The position numbers and the translations under genes were made by a program. From Dermanyssus gallinae (lineage: Eukaryota; Arthropoda; Arachnida; Mesostigmata; Dermanyssidae), in assembly GCA_003439945.1 (NCBI GenBank), contig QVRM01002492.1:342703-406702 (forward strand): DNA of 64,000 nt. The letters run 5' to 3'. Under the pieces are notes generated by a model. It worked only from the letters and a program-made list of their open reading frames with translations. It had not been told where the DNA came from and made no database searches. Positions 32,478 through 43,370 of this stretch are shown one piece after another. Positions within the stretch are counted from its first letter, which is position 1, and every line of letters starts with the position of its first letter.

Positions 32478-32478
<1 letters not shown>
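31741..32478. other. No gene recognised; GA run and CG-rich patch
   Basis: A GA run lies at 31845-31866. A patch rich in GGG and GCG lies at about 32080-32300, and GAT triplets start near 32430. Confidence 0.5.
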
Positions 32479-32532
<54 letters not shown>

Positions 32533-32590
32533 CGAGCAAAAGAGAGAAAGAGCGCGAGGAAGGGAGAGAGAGAGGGAAAGGTATTGCTTA
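32479..32590. repeat. (TA)n then (GA)n compound microsatellite
   Basis: A TA tract of about 34 bp passes directly into GA (about 32511-32533) and purine-rich DNA. Confidence 0.93.
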
Positions 32591-32865
32591 TGTCGAAGGT
32601 GGTGGCAGTGGTAGTGGTGGTGAAGATGGTAATGATGATGATGTTGATTGTGATGATTATAATGCCAATGATGTTGATTGTGATGGTGACGGTGACGAAG
32701 ACGATCACAGCCTCACCCACCCATAACATTATTCATGATGATGATAATGATGGTGATGGTGGCGGCGGTGATTCGCGATCTCACTCATCCAAAGGCGATA
32801 ATTATGATGGTGGTGGTGATGGTGGTGATGATGATGATGCTGGTGCTGATGCTGATGGTGATCCA
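32591..32865. repeat. GAT/GGT triplet block
   Basis: Interrupted GAT, GGT and GTG triplets. Poly-Asp and poly-Met frames here are artefacts. Confidence 0.85.
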
Positions 32866-33456
32866 TGCGGCTTTTGCTGCGGCCATGGCTTCTCGTGCTG
32901 CTGCTGTGTCGCGTATGGTTGACTCTCATTAACTGTCTGGCGTCACTTATTTGGGGTGTGCTATGAACGAACCAAGCGTAAATTCTCTCTCTCTTTATAT
33001 ATATATATATATCTCCCTCTTGCCCAGTCGATCTCGCTTTCTTTTACTTGCGTTCTTCCTAATTGGTCCTCCCTCCTTCTCTGTTTATTTCTCTGTCGCG
33101 CGTTCTCTGTTTCTCTATCTCTCTCAAGAACGCTCTCACAGCGGCTCTTTTGCTCTGGCCTCGTACCTACGCGCACGATGGGTTTCGACATTCGTCTTCG
33201 CGTTCATACTCGAAGCCAGCCGAAGACAACAAAAGCCAAATTTCGTCGTGTATCGAGCTCCGACCGGTCACCCCCGCCTAGGTGGGTGATAGGAGACACA
33301 TAGAGAGAGTTTAGGTATATAATAGATAGATCGATATCTGTATAGAAGGTAGCTTGATCTCCTTCTCCTGCTCCTCCAACATCCGCTCTCCGCCAACAGC
33401 CATAGGCAGGCACACACAGGCATAGCAAAAGAGAGACTGCAGAAATACACACAACA
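32866..33456. other. No gene recognised
   Basis: CT-rich stretch around 32980-33130, otherwise mixed sequence. Confidence 0.5.
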
Positions 33457-33497
33457 CCACATACAGCCCAAATATGTAATATTTGGACTGTATGTGG
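33457..33497. other. 19-bp inverted repeat (hairpin)
   Basis: CCACATACAGCCCAAATAT at 33457-33475 and its reverse complement at 33479-33497 pair with one mismatch around a 3-base loop. Confidence 0.9.
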
Positions 33498-33858
33498 ACT
33501 GTATCACGCAATTATCTATTTTGACTTAACTTTGGTATAATTTTATTGTCTAAATCGTTTCGCACATGCAGCTACATACATACATAAGGATGTCACCACG
33601 CACACAATAACAACACGTTATTGATTAGAGAATAACTTAACATGCGGTTATTTGGGTCTTACACCGTAGGTCTATCTGGAAGTTCTTCAGCTCATAAAGG
33701 ATGTGTGGCTAGATGATGAAGCCGTACCAGATCAGCAAAAGAGACAATAGAGACCCGGTACCTCACAAACCTCGCGCCCTCGTCCATTGCGCCTCAGTGC
33801 ACGCTGACGTTTGCGTGTCTACCTATGTAGACTGTGCTTGCCAAACAGGGACCTGTAG

Positions 33859-33859
<1 letters not shown>
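33498..33859. other. No gene recognised
   Basis: AT-rich to mixed sequence with no motif seen. Confidence 0.4.

Positions 33860-33901
<42 letters not shown>
33860..33901. repeat. (TA)n microsatellite
   Basis: About 42 bp of TA. Confidence 0.95.
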
Positions 33902-33903
<2 letters not shown>

Positions 33904-34459
33904 ACAAGCATCTCATACCACTAAAAAAAGTTATACAATGTATATATCAGGTAAGTTAAATGTGGCTCAGCGCTCACCTACAGCTTTTGGCCGAACTCTG
34001 ATGTGCGTTTGACGTCGTTTCGATATCGATACAAGCATAGACTCTATGCTTGGGTCGAATTGGGACTTGTGCGACCTAGAATCTGATACGAAATATCTGA
34101 CAAAACAAAATGTTGTTTATCTTTGAAAAAAATCGAACGTGCGATGCGTACGCGCGGCTCGGCCTGCGTCGTCGTTGTTGTTGTATTTGTTGTTGTTGTT
34201 GCTGTTGGCGAGCCGCACAACAACAACAGCCTCACTGACGTTTAAAATCTGAGCAGCAAAACGACGAGTTAGGCGAGGCCGCCTTTTTTGAGCGATTTCG
34301 CCAGCCATCGTGCCGGCCGTCATGTCGTGGTGACCGCTTAGAACAACAAGCTGATCGAACTGACTACACGACTCATCCATCCATTCATGCAGTCATTTAC
34401 TCATTCTTTCGGCCGTCTAGGTTGTATCGACGGCTGGCCATCGGCCGGACCGCTTCTGG

Positions 34460-34990
34460 CCGCAAAAGCACAGAAACAACAACAACAGCCGCAATAACGA
34501 CAATAATAGCAGCAGCGGCACCAGTAAAAACGACAACAACAACAACAACAGTATTAGCAACAACAACAACAACACAATAACAACATTAGCATTAGCAACA
34601 ACAACATCAGCAAAAGCAACAACAACAACAACAATAACAACATTAGCATTAGCAACAACAACATCAGCAAAAGCAACAACAACAACAACGACAACACAAC
34701 AAGAAAAACAACAACATGAGCAGCAGCAACGGCAACAACAACAACAGCAGCCGCAATAACGACAACACTAGCAGCAGCGGCAACAGTAAAAACGACAAAA
34801 GCAACAACAACAGCAACATCAGCATTAGCAACAACAACAACAGCAACAACAACAATAACAACAACAGCAATAACAACAACAACATTAGCAATAGCAACAA
34901 CAACAACATCAGCAATAGCAACAACAACATAAACAGCAGCAACGGCAACAACACTAATAACAACAACGACATCAGCAGCAACAATAGTAG
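34460..34990. repeat. Long CAA/CAG/CAT triplet block
   Basis: About 530 bp of interrupted CAA with CAG, CAT and TAG variants. A 57-bp sub-unit at 34576-34632 is repeated at 34633-34689 almost without change, so part of the block grew by segmental duplication and not only by triplet slippage. The poly-Asn frame (plus) and poly-Leu/Val frames (minus) are not credible proteins. Confidence 0.92.
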
Positions 34991-35464
34991 TACCCATTGG
35001 CACCGCCGCCCCTGGCGCTACCGCTCTGCTTCCGCTGGGGTGTGCTCAGCGATAGCGCTGCTGACAAATCGGCTATTGGCGCGAGGAACGAGAGGAATCG
35101 ACGAACGCCGTGCCGCCCTTGTCGGTCGGCGACTGGCGTCCGGTCGGTCTTCTACTTTTTCTCCTTCTTCTGCTTTGTTTTTGTCGCCCCTGCCACCGCC
35201 ACCGTCGCCGCCCCTGTTGGTCTTCGCCGTCTGCCTGCACGGACTGATCGAATGCCGGCCCGGCTGATCCGGCTGCTAACTGCAGCAGCAGCAGCAGCAG
35301 CAACAACAGGTGGAGGCGCGGGCCGCCCGAATCGATGCGACTCGATCTGCATCGTCTGCCTTTATTGCAATTGACGAATTGTCTGACTGCTGACTGACGG
35401 ACGGACAAACGGAAGGAATTACTGACCAATGGCCAACGGTTCTGCTGTTTTGCTCCATTCATCG
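34991..35464. other. GC-richer DNA, no gene recognised
   Basis: Contains a CAG run at 35282-35303. Open frames on both strands overlap and have no domain. Confidence 0.5.
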
Positions 35465-35609
35465 TAACGACGATGATATTCACGAGAATAATGATGATGA
35501 TAATAATGGTGAGGATTATGAGTATGATGATGATGATGATGATGAGGGTAATGAGGGTGATGCTGCTGATGATGGCAAACAGCAGAGGGACGACTACAAC
35601 AACAACAAT

Positions 35610-35656
<47 letters not shown>

Positions 35657-35700
35657 CGATAACAACAACAGTAACAACAACAACGACGACAACGCCGATG
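35465..35700. repeat. GAT block followed by CAA tract
   Basis: GAT/GAG triplets at about 35470-35575 and a nearly pure CAA tract at about 35597-35680. Confidence 0.9.
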
Positions 35701-35869
35701 TAGGCGCTGGAGGTGGTGGCACTAACAGCGGCAGGGGCGGCGGCACCCATCGTGACTAGCGACCAATACTGCTACAGGCGGCTGGCTAACTGGCTGGCCG
35801 ATTCTATAGCCGAGCGAGGAACAGGCCAAAACCAACTCGCTCATTGCCAACGCGCAATGTCAAAAGTAT

Positions 35870-36212
35870 AGCTGCAGCAACAGCAGCAGCACCATCATCA
35901 TAACCACCACCACCATCACCACCAGGCAGCAAAAGCCCCAGTTCGTATAGCGGCAGTCAAGCTTGACCAATTGAAGCAGCGGCGCCACCTTACACCAGTC
36001 GATACAACAATAACGACAACAACAACAACAATAACAACAACAATAATAGTAACAACAGCATAAAAAACAAGGGTTGGGCAAAGATTCTCCTATTCGTCCC
36101 GCTGCTGCCGCTGCTACTTGAATTGTGGCAGCGGCGGCTGTTATTGTTGTTGTTGTCGTCGTCGTCGTCGTAGTTGTCGGCCTTCTCCCAAAACGACTTT
36201 GTAAGGAGTCAA

Positions 36213-36246
<34 letters not shown>

Positions 36247-36332
36247 GCGGCAGTTTCTGTTACTGGTGCTTGGTGTTGTCACTAGTATTCTGCTATTGCT
36301 GATACCAATGATGACGGATAATGTTGTTGTTG

Positions 36333-36371
<39 letters not shown>

Positions 36372-36470
36372 TTATTATTATTCTTGTCGTTGCAGATGAT
36401 GGTGATAAAGCTGGCGATGATGATGATGATGATTTTGTTGCCGGCCGGAGAACGCCAGCATTATGACGCC
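35870..36470. repeat. Alternating CAN, GTN and GCT triplet block
   Basis: CAG/CAC triplets (35872-35925), CAA/ATA triplets (36003-36060), then GTT/GTC (about 36138-36175, 36211-36250), GTT-GCT (about 36320-36370) and GAT (about 36400-36435). Confidence 0.85.
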
Positions 36471-36724
36471 GCATCGTCGTGGGCGATGTTGTAGTCATCG
36501 TCGTCGTCGCCGTCGTCATGGGACGTAGACGCGCGCCGCACAATTTAAAATACCTTCGTCGAGGGACCGCGCCTCCGACGAACGAAGGGCTGGCCGCCGC
36601 CGTAGGTGCGTCCTACGTTCAGCCGTCGCCTCTTCGGTCCGTCGAAAATTATGCAACTGTACAAACCATGCCCGTTATGGCTGTTGAGCAGCGGTAACTA
36701 ACCAACGAACTAACCAGCCAACCA

Positions 36725-37025
36725 ACCAGCAACAACAACAACAACAGCAACAACACCGAAAACAGTCGAGCACCGAAACACCGCCAATACACTTACAAGC
36801 CACGAGTCGAGTCACAGCCACAACAACAACACCGACAACTACAACAATAACAACACCGACACCGACAACAACAACAACACCGACACTGACAACAACAACA
36901 ACAATTTCAACACCGACAACAACAACAACAACAACAACAATTTCAACACCGACAACAACAACAACAATGTTAATACCGACAACAACAACAATTTCAATAC
37001 CGACAACAACAACACAGCAAGAACA
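36725..37025. repeat. CAA block with a CACCGACAACAACAA minisatellite
   Basis: CAA triplets interrupted by ACACCGAC and TTTCAACACCGAC phrases. The phrase TTTCAA-ACCGACAACAACAA recurs about four times between 36900 and 37010, with a period of about 25-50 bp. Confidence 0.88.
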
Positions 37026-37560
37026 ATCACAGCAGTGGTAACCGATGAAAAGGTTCTAAACACTTCATACTTAAATTATTAGAGCGTCTACTATTCGCTC
37101 GGCACTTTCGGGTCTCGATACAATAGTAAGGTGGTCCCAATAACTAGGATAATAATTCCTAGGCAATTCGATGTAGGTAGTAGAGCTTTAACACGACGCG
37201 TCTCGAAAGACTAGACAAATAAACTAGACTCAGAAGACTTTTGGCCTCCCGTGTGACGCAAGGAACCGCCTGCTCTATCTGCTCAGGAAAGGTGTAGGTT
37301 GTAGAGTTTCATCAATGATCTGGAAATACGATTCTCATTAGCGAAGCCGTCAGTCTAGTTTAATGCAGACCAGGCCAAGAAGCCCAAAATTGCATCCGCA
37401 ATTGATGATGTAAATAATTACCTGAATAAACAAATATATGGAAAAGTATATATAATTCTATTATACACATATAAATAAATACGTTTATGTATATCTAGGG
37501 CATAAACATGTTTGCAAGCAATATTATCATAATACAAATATAAAGATATAGACAGGCACA

Positions 37561-37568
<8 letters not shown>
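37026..37568. other. No gene recognised
   Basis: AT-rich DNA, including short TA-rich patches after 37430. Confidence 0.45.

Positions 37569-37616
<48 letters not shown>
37569..37616. repeat. (TA)n microsatellite
   Basis: About 48 bp of TA, about 130 bp upstream of the RT remnant that follows. Confidence 0.95.
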
Positions 37617-37620
<4 letters not shown>

Positions 37621-37744
37621 ATGCCTTTAAAAAAAATATATTTATATAGACAGTCTAAGCCAAAGGATATTTGGTTTACTGCTCCGCGAAATGTTGACCT
37701 CCAGAAGCTCGCCCATGCAGGCGTTGGCTCTAAGTCACTAACTC

Positions 37745-38365
37745 TAATTACAATACGATCGACATCATAATATACTATATGCTGACGATATCGTCATGTT
37801 CAGTCGTGACAAGTTGGAGTTGCTGCGGAACATACGCACCCTGGAGGGGAACTGCAAGAACAACGGCATTCAGATTAACGCCGAGAAAACCAAAGCCATC
37901 AAATTTAGACCGGCAGGACCGCTTGCTCGTTCCATTCGCTTGAAACTCAGTACTGCAGCCGAGTTCGTTAACACCTTCTGCTACCTTGGAGTTAACTTTT
38001 AATCAAGGGCACAGCCTTCGGACAACACATCGCCGAACGGATGAGGAAAAGTCTAGTCTTGATGACGATTATCCCTGAGCACGTTGAAAGCAATTTTTGA
38101 TCTGAAAGTTGCCTATGGCATCCAGGTCATATGGGAGCATCTCAGTCCATCACAGCTAGATAAACCAGCCCACGTTTTTCAAGCTAGTCATTGGGTTGCC
38201 ACGGAACTCGAAGAACCGTATAAGATAGTTTACCTCATGCCTTCTACTCAATTGCTTGTAGAAGGCCTAGTTACTAGAATCAATTTCCCAGAAACCTTCA
38301 TAAAGAAAGTTCGAGCAGTTCACAGAAGCTTCTACAAATCGCCAGCAATTGTCACGCAGAAATGA
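37745..38365 (+). pseudogene. Decayed non-LTR reverse transcriptase, 3' palm and thumb
   Basis: About 37776 reads LYADDIVMFSRDKLELL, an intact YADD active site. It is followed by NNGIQINAEKTKAIKF (about 37860) and FVNTFCYLGVNF (about 37965), the expected next blocks. The frame then stops at 38000. In other frames DLKVAYGIQVIWEHLSPSQLDK (about 38100; the Asp is the last residue of the ordering phrase) and YLMPSTQLLVEGLVTRI (about 38232) continue the C-terminal region of this protein type, known from many invertebrate genomes. Everything upstream of the active site is missing, so the copy is 5'-truncated. It ends where a tRNA-like segment begins. Confidence 0.82.
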
Positions 38366-38440
38366 GCAATATGGCTTAGTGGCAAATTATTTGACTTGCA
38401 TCCTCACCAGCTCCAGTATTATATACTTGTTATTAAAATG
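38364..38440 (+). other. tRNA-like segment, dispersed family 2, copy 1 (partial)
   Basis: GAGCAATATGGCTTAGTGGC followed by AAATTATTTGACTTGCATCC matches 50415-50460 (GAGCAAGATGGCTTAGTGGC, CTTGCATTC). TGGCTTAGTGG is a near-perfect pol III A box. No B box is seen. It starts exactly at the stop codon of the RT remnant, so it may have inserted there. Confidence 0.5.
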
Positions 38441-39640
38441 ACATTTAAGTGTTACAGCGAGATGTAATTAACTATCAACACTAGGGCTTTTGGGGAGCGA
38501 TTTTTATTATTATATGCTATATAATATAGTATTATAAACTATATAACTTTCTCATATTACATGAAGTGGCAGGCTTTGACGTACGATTTTAAAAATTTAG
38601 CTACAGTCGTAACGCCGTCAATACGAAATTAGCCGCCAACGCAGTCTTCTGGCGTGAGACCGAGAGAAGTTTTGTTCTTGCTGCGCAGATGAAGCTCCGT
38701 TTACACAAGAGGACATTTATTTAATGCATACACTTACACACAATGATGGGCCGGCGAGAACCCGCATATGACCCCACCGCCCGCATGCATGCCTAAATCG
38801 CTTCTCCGCGAACGTTTGAGCTGGCATAGCGAATGTTTGCTGCTGGTTGATGTTCGAATTGCCGGTAGATGTTCCAGAAAGTATTTGCCCGAGAATGTGA
38901 TCCGTACTGGGGTTCCACGAGACTTCGAAGCACGAAGAACAGTCAGCACATGATGACGCTGCGGTACGGGCTCACCTAGGAGAAACGACCTTCGAGAAAC
39001 GACCGATGACCGATGCTGAAGTGTCGTGAAGTGAAGACGTACACGGCATACATATAGAAACCTAGTTCCGAACACAATATTTCGTTTATCACATCACACA
39101 GCGCGGGCAGGCATGTCAGACCGCACACTGGACGCCAACGTCCCGCTCCCCTGCGTTAAAATGGGAATCCGACATCGGGTGAGACGAGAACGGCTCAACA
39201 GTAATTATATCACGAGTTGAATCACTTTGTGTTTGGTGCCAAAATAAATCCCATTCGATGCGCATTGTGTGCTCGAATATATTTGCTCCCTAAGCGTAAC
39301 AAGACAAGAAAGGTATTGAACATGCAAATATAAAGTTTCACAGAATCTCGATTTAGAGAACTCTCTGCAATACAATTAGTTTTTTTTTCTCTTTGGCTAG
39401 CCGACGTTGCTGAACATCTTTTAAGAAAGTGTTTTCTTCTAAATGCGCCGCCATGCTGCTCAGTTTCTCAGTTGAACGACTCGTTCGCTTGCAGTCGGAA
39501 ATTGATATCCGACCAATCATATCGGTAGAAGAAAAATGAGTAATTTTACTGTCACCAAAGCAAGACATTTCCGACCACAATTCCGTTGGCAAAAATGCAT
39601 ATTTTAATGAGGTCTAAGACTAATTCTCATTCCAGCCATG
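38441..39640. other. No gene recognised
   Basis: AT-rich at first, then mixed sequence with overlapping frames at 38734-39075 (-) and 38768-38953 (+) that have no recognised motif. Confidence 0.45.
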
Positions 39641-39649
39641 ACTCTGATT

Positions 39650-39715
39650 ACCAGTCGCGGCGTGGAACTCTGATGCTGTGGTCGGGGGGTGTTCGATCCC
39701 AACATACTGCAAAAG
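39650..39715 (+). other. tRNA-like segment with B-box-like sequence
   Basis: GTGTTCGATCCCAAC at about 39687-39701 resembles a pol III B box, and GTCGCGGCGTGGAACTCTG upstream could be a degenerate A box. No second copy and no flanking duplication was found. Confidence 0.25.
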
Positions 39716-39765
39716 AAGAGACGCTGATGTACCCCAGTGTATCCAAAAACATTTAAGAAAAACAC

Positions 39766-39766
<1 letters not shown>

Positions 39767-39809
<43 letters not shown>
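39767..39809. repeat. (TA)n microsatellite
   Basis: About 43 bp of TA. Confidence 0.95.
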
Positions 39810-39812
<3 letters not shown>

Positions 39813-39916
39813 GAGGCGATTATATATACTAGTATGCATGGTAGGGTATATATTATCATTGTTTGAATGCGCACATACATACACACCTTTATTCAGCAGT
39901 TTACAATAAATGTATT

Positions 39917-39919
<3 letters not shown>

Positions 39920-39948
<29 letters not shown>
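39920..39948. repeat. (TA)n microsatellite
   Basis: About 29 bp of TA, directly before a segment (39950-40005) that weakly resembles the start of the inverted repeat at 40048. Confidence 0.9.
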
Positions 39949-39950
<2 letters not shown>

Positions 39951-40047
39951 GTCGTGCAAAGCTCTTCTGCACGCTGATCCATACATGGTCTGACTTTGTA
40001 TTTTACATATACATATGCGCACGATATATATATATATATATATATAA

Positions 40048-40374
40048 GATACAGTCGTCGAATGCTTTATTGCAGACCGTACACACATGGTAACCACACA
40101 CGACGAACAGGGCGGCCGACGCAACACGACGACGTGAGAAACACAAAGACGTCCGTTCAAACACAATATATTGTTTGTATAGACGACTGCGTGTCAATAT
40201 ATATATATATATATATATATATATGCTATTATGTATACGGAGTGATAGCTAAATATGTGTGCTTGAACGGACGTCTGTGTGAGCCTCACGTCCTCGTCGC
40301 CATGTCTGTCTCATGTTCGTGGTGACCATGTGTGTACTACGGTCTGCGCGGTGAAGTATTACACGGCTGTATCC
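40048..40374. repeat. Long inverted repeat bordered by (TA)n tracts
   Basis: The left arm (about 40048-40170) and the reverse complement of the right arm (about 40254-40374) align along about 120 bp. Shared blocks in order are GATACAG-CGT, GCAGACCGTA, ACACACATGGT-ACCAC, GACG-GAGG/ACGTGAG, ACA-AGACGTCCGTTCAA and ACACA. TA tracts lie just outside both arms (40024-40046 and 40378-40396), and another lies in the loop (40197-40224). Part of the inner block (CACACAGACGTCCGTTCAAG) recurs at about 40421-40440. It carries no coding sequence. It could be a non-autonomous palindromic element or a head-to-head pair of repeat units. Confidence 0.82.
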
Positions 40375-40476
40375 CATATAAATATATATATATATACTCT
40401 CGGGTATATTCGCATACACACAGACGTCCGTTCAAGCACACATCTATCTATCTATCTACATATCCGTATGCACAAC

Positions 40477-40479
<3 letters not shown>

Positions 40480-40538
<59 letters not shown>
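40480..40538. repeat. (TA)n microsatellite
   Basis: About 59 bp of TA, preceded by a short TCTA run (40442-40458). Confidence 0.95.
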
Positions 40539-40542
<4 letters not shown>

Positions 40543-41040
40543 TACATATAGATGTATATATGTATATATATATAATGTATATACGTACATGCATGGATAG
40601 ATGCGTGTATACATAAACAGACAAAGCGGACCGTCCAAGCAAACGGACTGGTGCTGCTCGACTCACGCGTGCGTGCTGGTGTGCGTGCGGCTATACAAAC
40701 GTCTACTAATGCAACGTCGTCCACAACCACTAGAGCTACTGCAACAACGACGGCCGCTGCTGCTGCCGCTGCCACAGCCACGACCACGACGACCACGACG
40801 ACCACGATGGCGGCCGGTACTCACTCCTACTACGACTACACAATAGAAAATAAATGGGCGTCATTTTTCACAGCCTGCCTGCCTTGAGGTTGCCGTTTGG
40901 CTGCTCCAGCGCGGCTGCTGCTGCTGCTGCTGCGTTCGCCGTCGCCGCTGCTGCTGAAGTATCGTGACGGCGTCTGCTGCTGCCGCTGAAGACGAGCCGG
41001 GAGCAAAATGACGAGACGTCGAAGCCGCCGAAGTAACAGT
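40539..41040. other. No gene recognised; ACG and GCT triplets
   Basis: CGA/ACG triplets near 40770-40808 and GCT triplets near 40910-40935 stand out. All frames read as simple sequence. Confidence 0.55.
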
Positions 41041-41044
41041 TCAG

Positions 41045-41084
41045 AGTCTTGTTGTTGTTGTTGTTGCTAGTATTGTTGCTGTTC

Positions 41085-41119
<35 letters not shown>

Positions 41120-41400
41120 GCTGATCTTGTTGTTGTTATTGTTGTTGTTGTTGTTGTTGCTGTCGTTGTTGTTTTTGTTACTGCTATAGTTGTTGTTGTC
41201 GTTGTTTTCTCTGTTGCTGCTATTGTTATTGTTGCTGCGGCTGTTGTTGCCGTAACTGCTATTGTTGTTGATCGTCGTTGTTATTTATCGTGTTATTGTA
41301 GTTGTTGTTGTTATTGACGTTGTTGACGTGATTATTGTTGTTGTTGATGCTGGTGTTGTTGTTGCTCTTTTGCCGCTCTACGTTGTTATTGTTGCTTTGC
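41045..41400. repeat. Interrupted GTT triplet block
   Basis: About 350 bp of GTT with GCT, GTC and ATT variants. Confidence 0.92.
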
Positions 41401-42017
41401 GCATGCTGTAGAGATCGCGCCCCTCCTTGTTGCTTCTCAATGTTTGTTACGTCTTTGCGGTCACAATAGATGTCCGATGCGCGTTGTGTGTCGATGGGCT
41501 TATCTGTCTGCGTGTGGCGATCTGTCTGCTGCCTTCTTATACGTACGATCTGAATGAGGAGTGGCCACGGCTAACTCATACCGCGTGTCTTCTTCGTTAA
41601 GACATTTCTGCTCTCCTTTTTTTGTTCGAAAAGAAAAAGAAGAAATAAATAAACAAACAAGTAAATAAATAAACACATAATGCTCAAAGGAAAGGACGGA
41701 CAAAAACTAAGGGGCACCAGCGAGCAGACATCGCGACGAAACAAGTGAGACAAATACAGATAGATCGAGTTAGGCCAAAGGCGCGGGGGGAAGGAGAGGG
41801 AAATAGAGAGACAAGTATTTAAATAAATTATGGGGAGAGGAAACGTAGAGGGAGTCGTGGAAAGAGATAGTCAGAAATTATTGACAAGGAGAAGGCAAAG
41901 TGAGCCAGAAAAGTAAAGTAAAGTCATACAAACATATTGACTGCTCCCTCAAGACAGAAGACAGCTGGACGATAGCAGCGACAATGGTCGTAGAGGCAGA
42001 ATAATGAAAAAAAGAGT
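41401..42017. other. No gene recognised
   Basis: Mixed sequence, with an AAATAAATAAAC-type run near 41640-41680 and purine-rich DNA at 41780-41870. Confidence 0.5.
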
Positions 42018-42029
42018 AAGAGGAAAAGT

Positions 42030-42218
42030 AAAAAAAATCCTTTCGGGGCTGACTCTCAGCCAAGATTTAACGTCCATGGGACTGCCATGCGCATTGCTCC
42101 ACAGACGGACCCCCATAAATACAAATGTGCAACGGTGGGACTCAAACCTGCGCACTTACCTATATGTCTCCTCCGGTCGCGAGGCGCAGACGCATGCCAC
42201 CACGCCACCAGGCTCAAC
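42030..42218 (-). mobile_element. tRNA-derived SINE, copy 2
   Basis: On the minus strand this reads as the same element as copy 1 at 3538-3733: an A-box-like GTGGCGTGGTGGCATG, the CGCCTCGCGACCGGAGGAGA block, a B-box-like GGTTTGAGTCCCACC, ATTTGTATTTATGGGGGT, and the GTTAAATCTTGGCTGAG 3' block. It ends in a T-rich terminus. Flanking 12-bp sequences (42018-42029 and 42219-42230) match at 11 of 12 positions and look like a target-site duplication. It differs from copy 1 by several small indels in the body, so neither copy is a recent duplicate of the other. Confidence 0.87.
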
Positions 42219-42347
42219 AAGGGGAAAAGTTAGACATCAGATAACAGACAACAAAGTCGGAGAGCATAAGACTAAAGTTGCCTGTTGCACACGAGAGATT
42301 ATATATGCATAGTAAGCAATCCGATATCTATTTTCCGTAAAATACAC

Positions 42348-42349
<2 letters not shown>

Positions 42350-42391
<42 letters not shown>
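42350..42391. repeat. (TA)n microsatellite
   Basis: About 42 bp of TA running into a purine-rich stretch. Confidence 0.95.
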
Positions 42392-42393
<2 letters not shown>

Positions 42394-42469
42394 AAGAAAG
42401 AGAAAGAGAGAGAGGGCGACCCGTGATTCAAGGTAGAGAAAAGGTTACTTTGCACACATGCATGTGGTC

Positions 42470-43370
42470 AGTAAGAAGTTATAGTCTGCATGTCGTGCAG
42501 GGTGTCTTTGGCGTTCCCTACCACGCATAGCTATGACGACAATGTGTGGGCGGCGACGACGACGACGGCGACAGACAAACAACGGACGCAACAGATGACA
42601 GAATCAGTCGCAACCAGTCGTGCCAACAACCCAAGGTGCCAAGTACCAAGTACCAACAGGTTGGCATGGCTCAGGCTGGGCCGACCGACTGTGGCTCGGG
42701 CGTTCGCTTTGCCAATGCCGGCGGCTACAGGACCGGGGCCAATGACGGGATCAGCGCGTCAGATAAACGGACGCTTGATTCGTCGATTGGCTGGCTGCCT
42801 GGCTGGCAAGGTTGACGGCAGTAACTGTTCGCTTGTTGGTATTGTTGTGTGGCAAACAAAGATATGCATCGAGTGTTCAACAGCCAACACATACACAAAT
42901 ATAGGACAACAGACAAAAGGCCATCACCCATAGCGAAGCAGTGCAAATCAACTTGTAGTACTAGTAGTAGTTGTTGTAGTAAAAGTTGGGGTAATAGTAT
43001 TTTTAATCAGGCAGTTGTCCTACCCCAACGTGTTGCTGCGCGACCACAATCGGAGACCAGCGGTTGTGGCAGAACGAGCTGGATCATATCCTATAAACGC
43101 ATGAGTCTGCCTGTCCCACCAGCAGCAACAGCAGCTATCATATCGCAAACTAAATGGGCATGCCTGAATGGGAACGTTGCTTTATTGCTTTTTTTGATTC
43201 TTCATTGTGTTGTTGATGTTGTTGTTGTTTTCATTGCTGCTGTTCTTGCCGTTGTTTTCATTGTTGTTGGAGCTGTTGCGGCTTTGCTGCTGTTACAACA
43301 ACGCTAAGGATCAAATAAAAATGTTTGTTATTCCGTCGTTGTCGTGACTGCTGTTATTGCTGTAAAATGA
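42470..43370. other. No gene recognised; triplet runs
   Basis: ACG triplets (42555-42575), TAG triplets (42956-42970) and GTT triplets (about 43205-43290) occur. The frames at 42490-42933 and 42849-43307 have no recognised domain and end in triplet read-through. Confidence 0.5.

Noticed and set aside
33457..33497. microRNA precursor
   Set aside because: A 3-base loop and a 41-base total length are too short for Drosha or Dicer substrates.
33955..34030. tRNA-like segment (TGGCTCAGCG and GTTTCGATATC)
   Set aside because: The box spacing is too long, the B box is poor, and there is no second copy.
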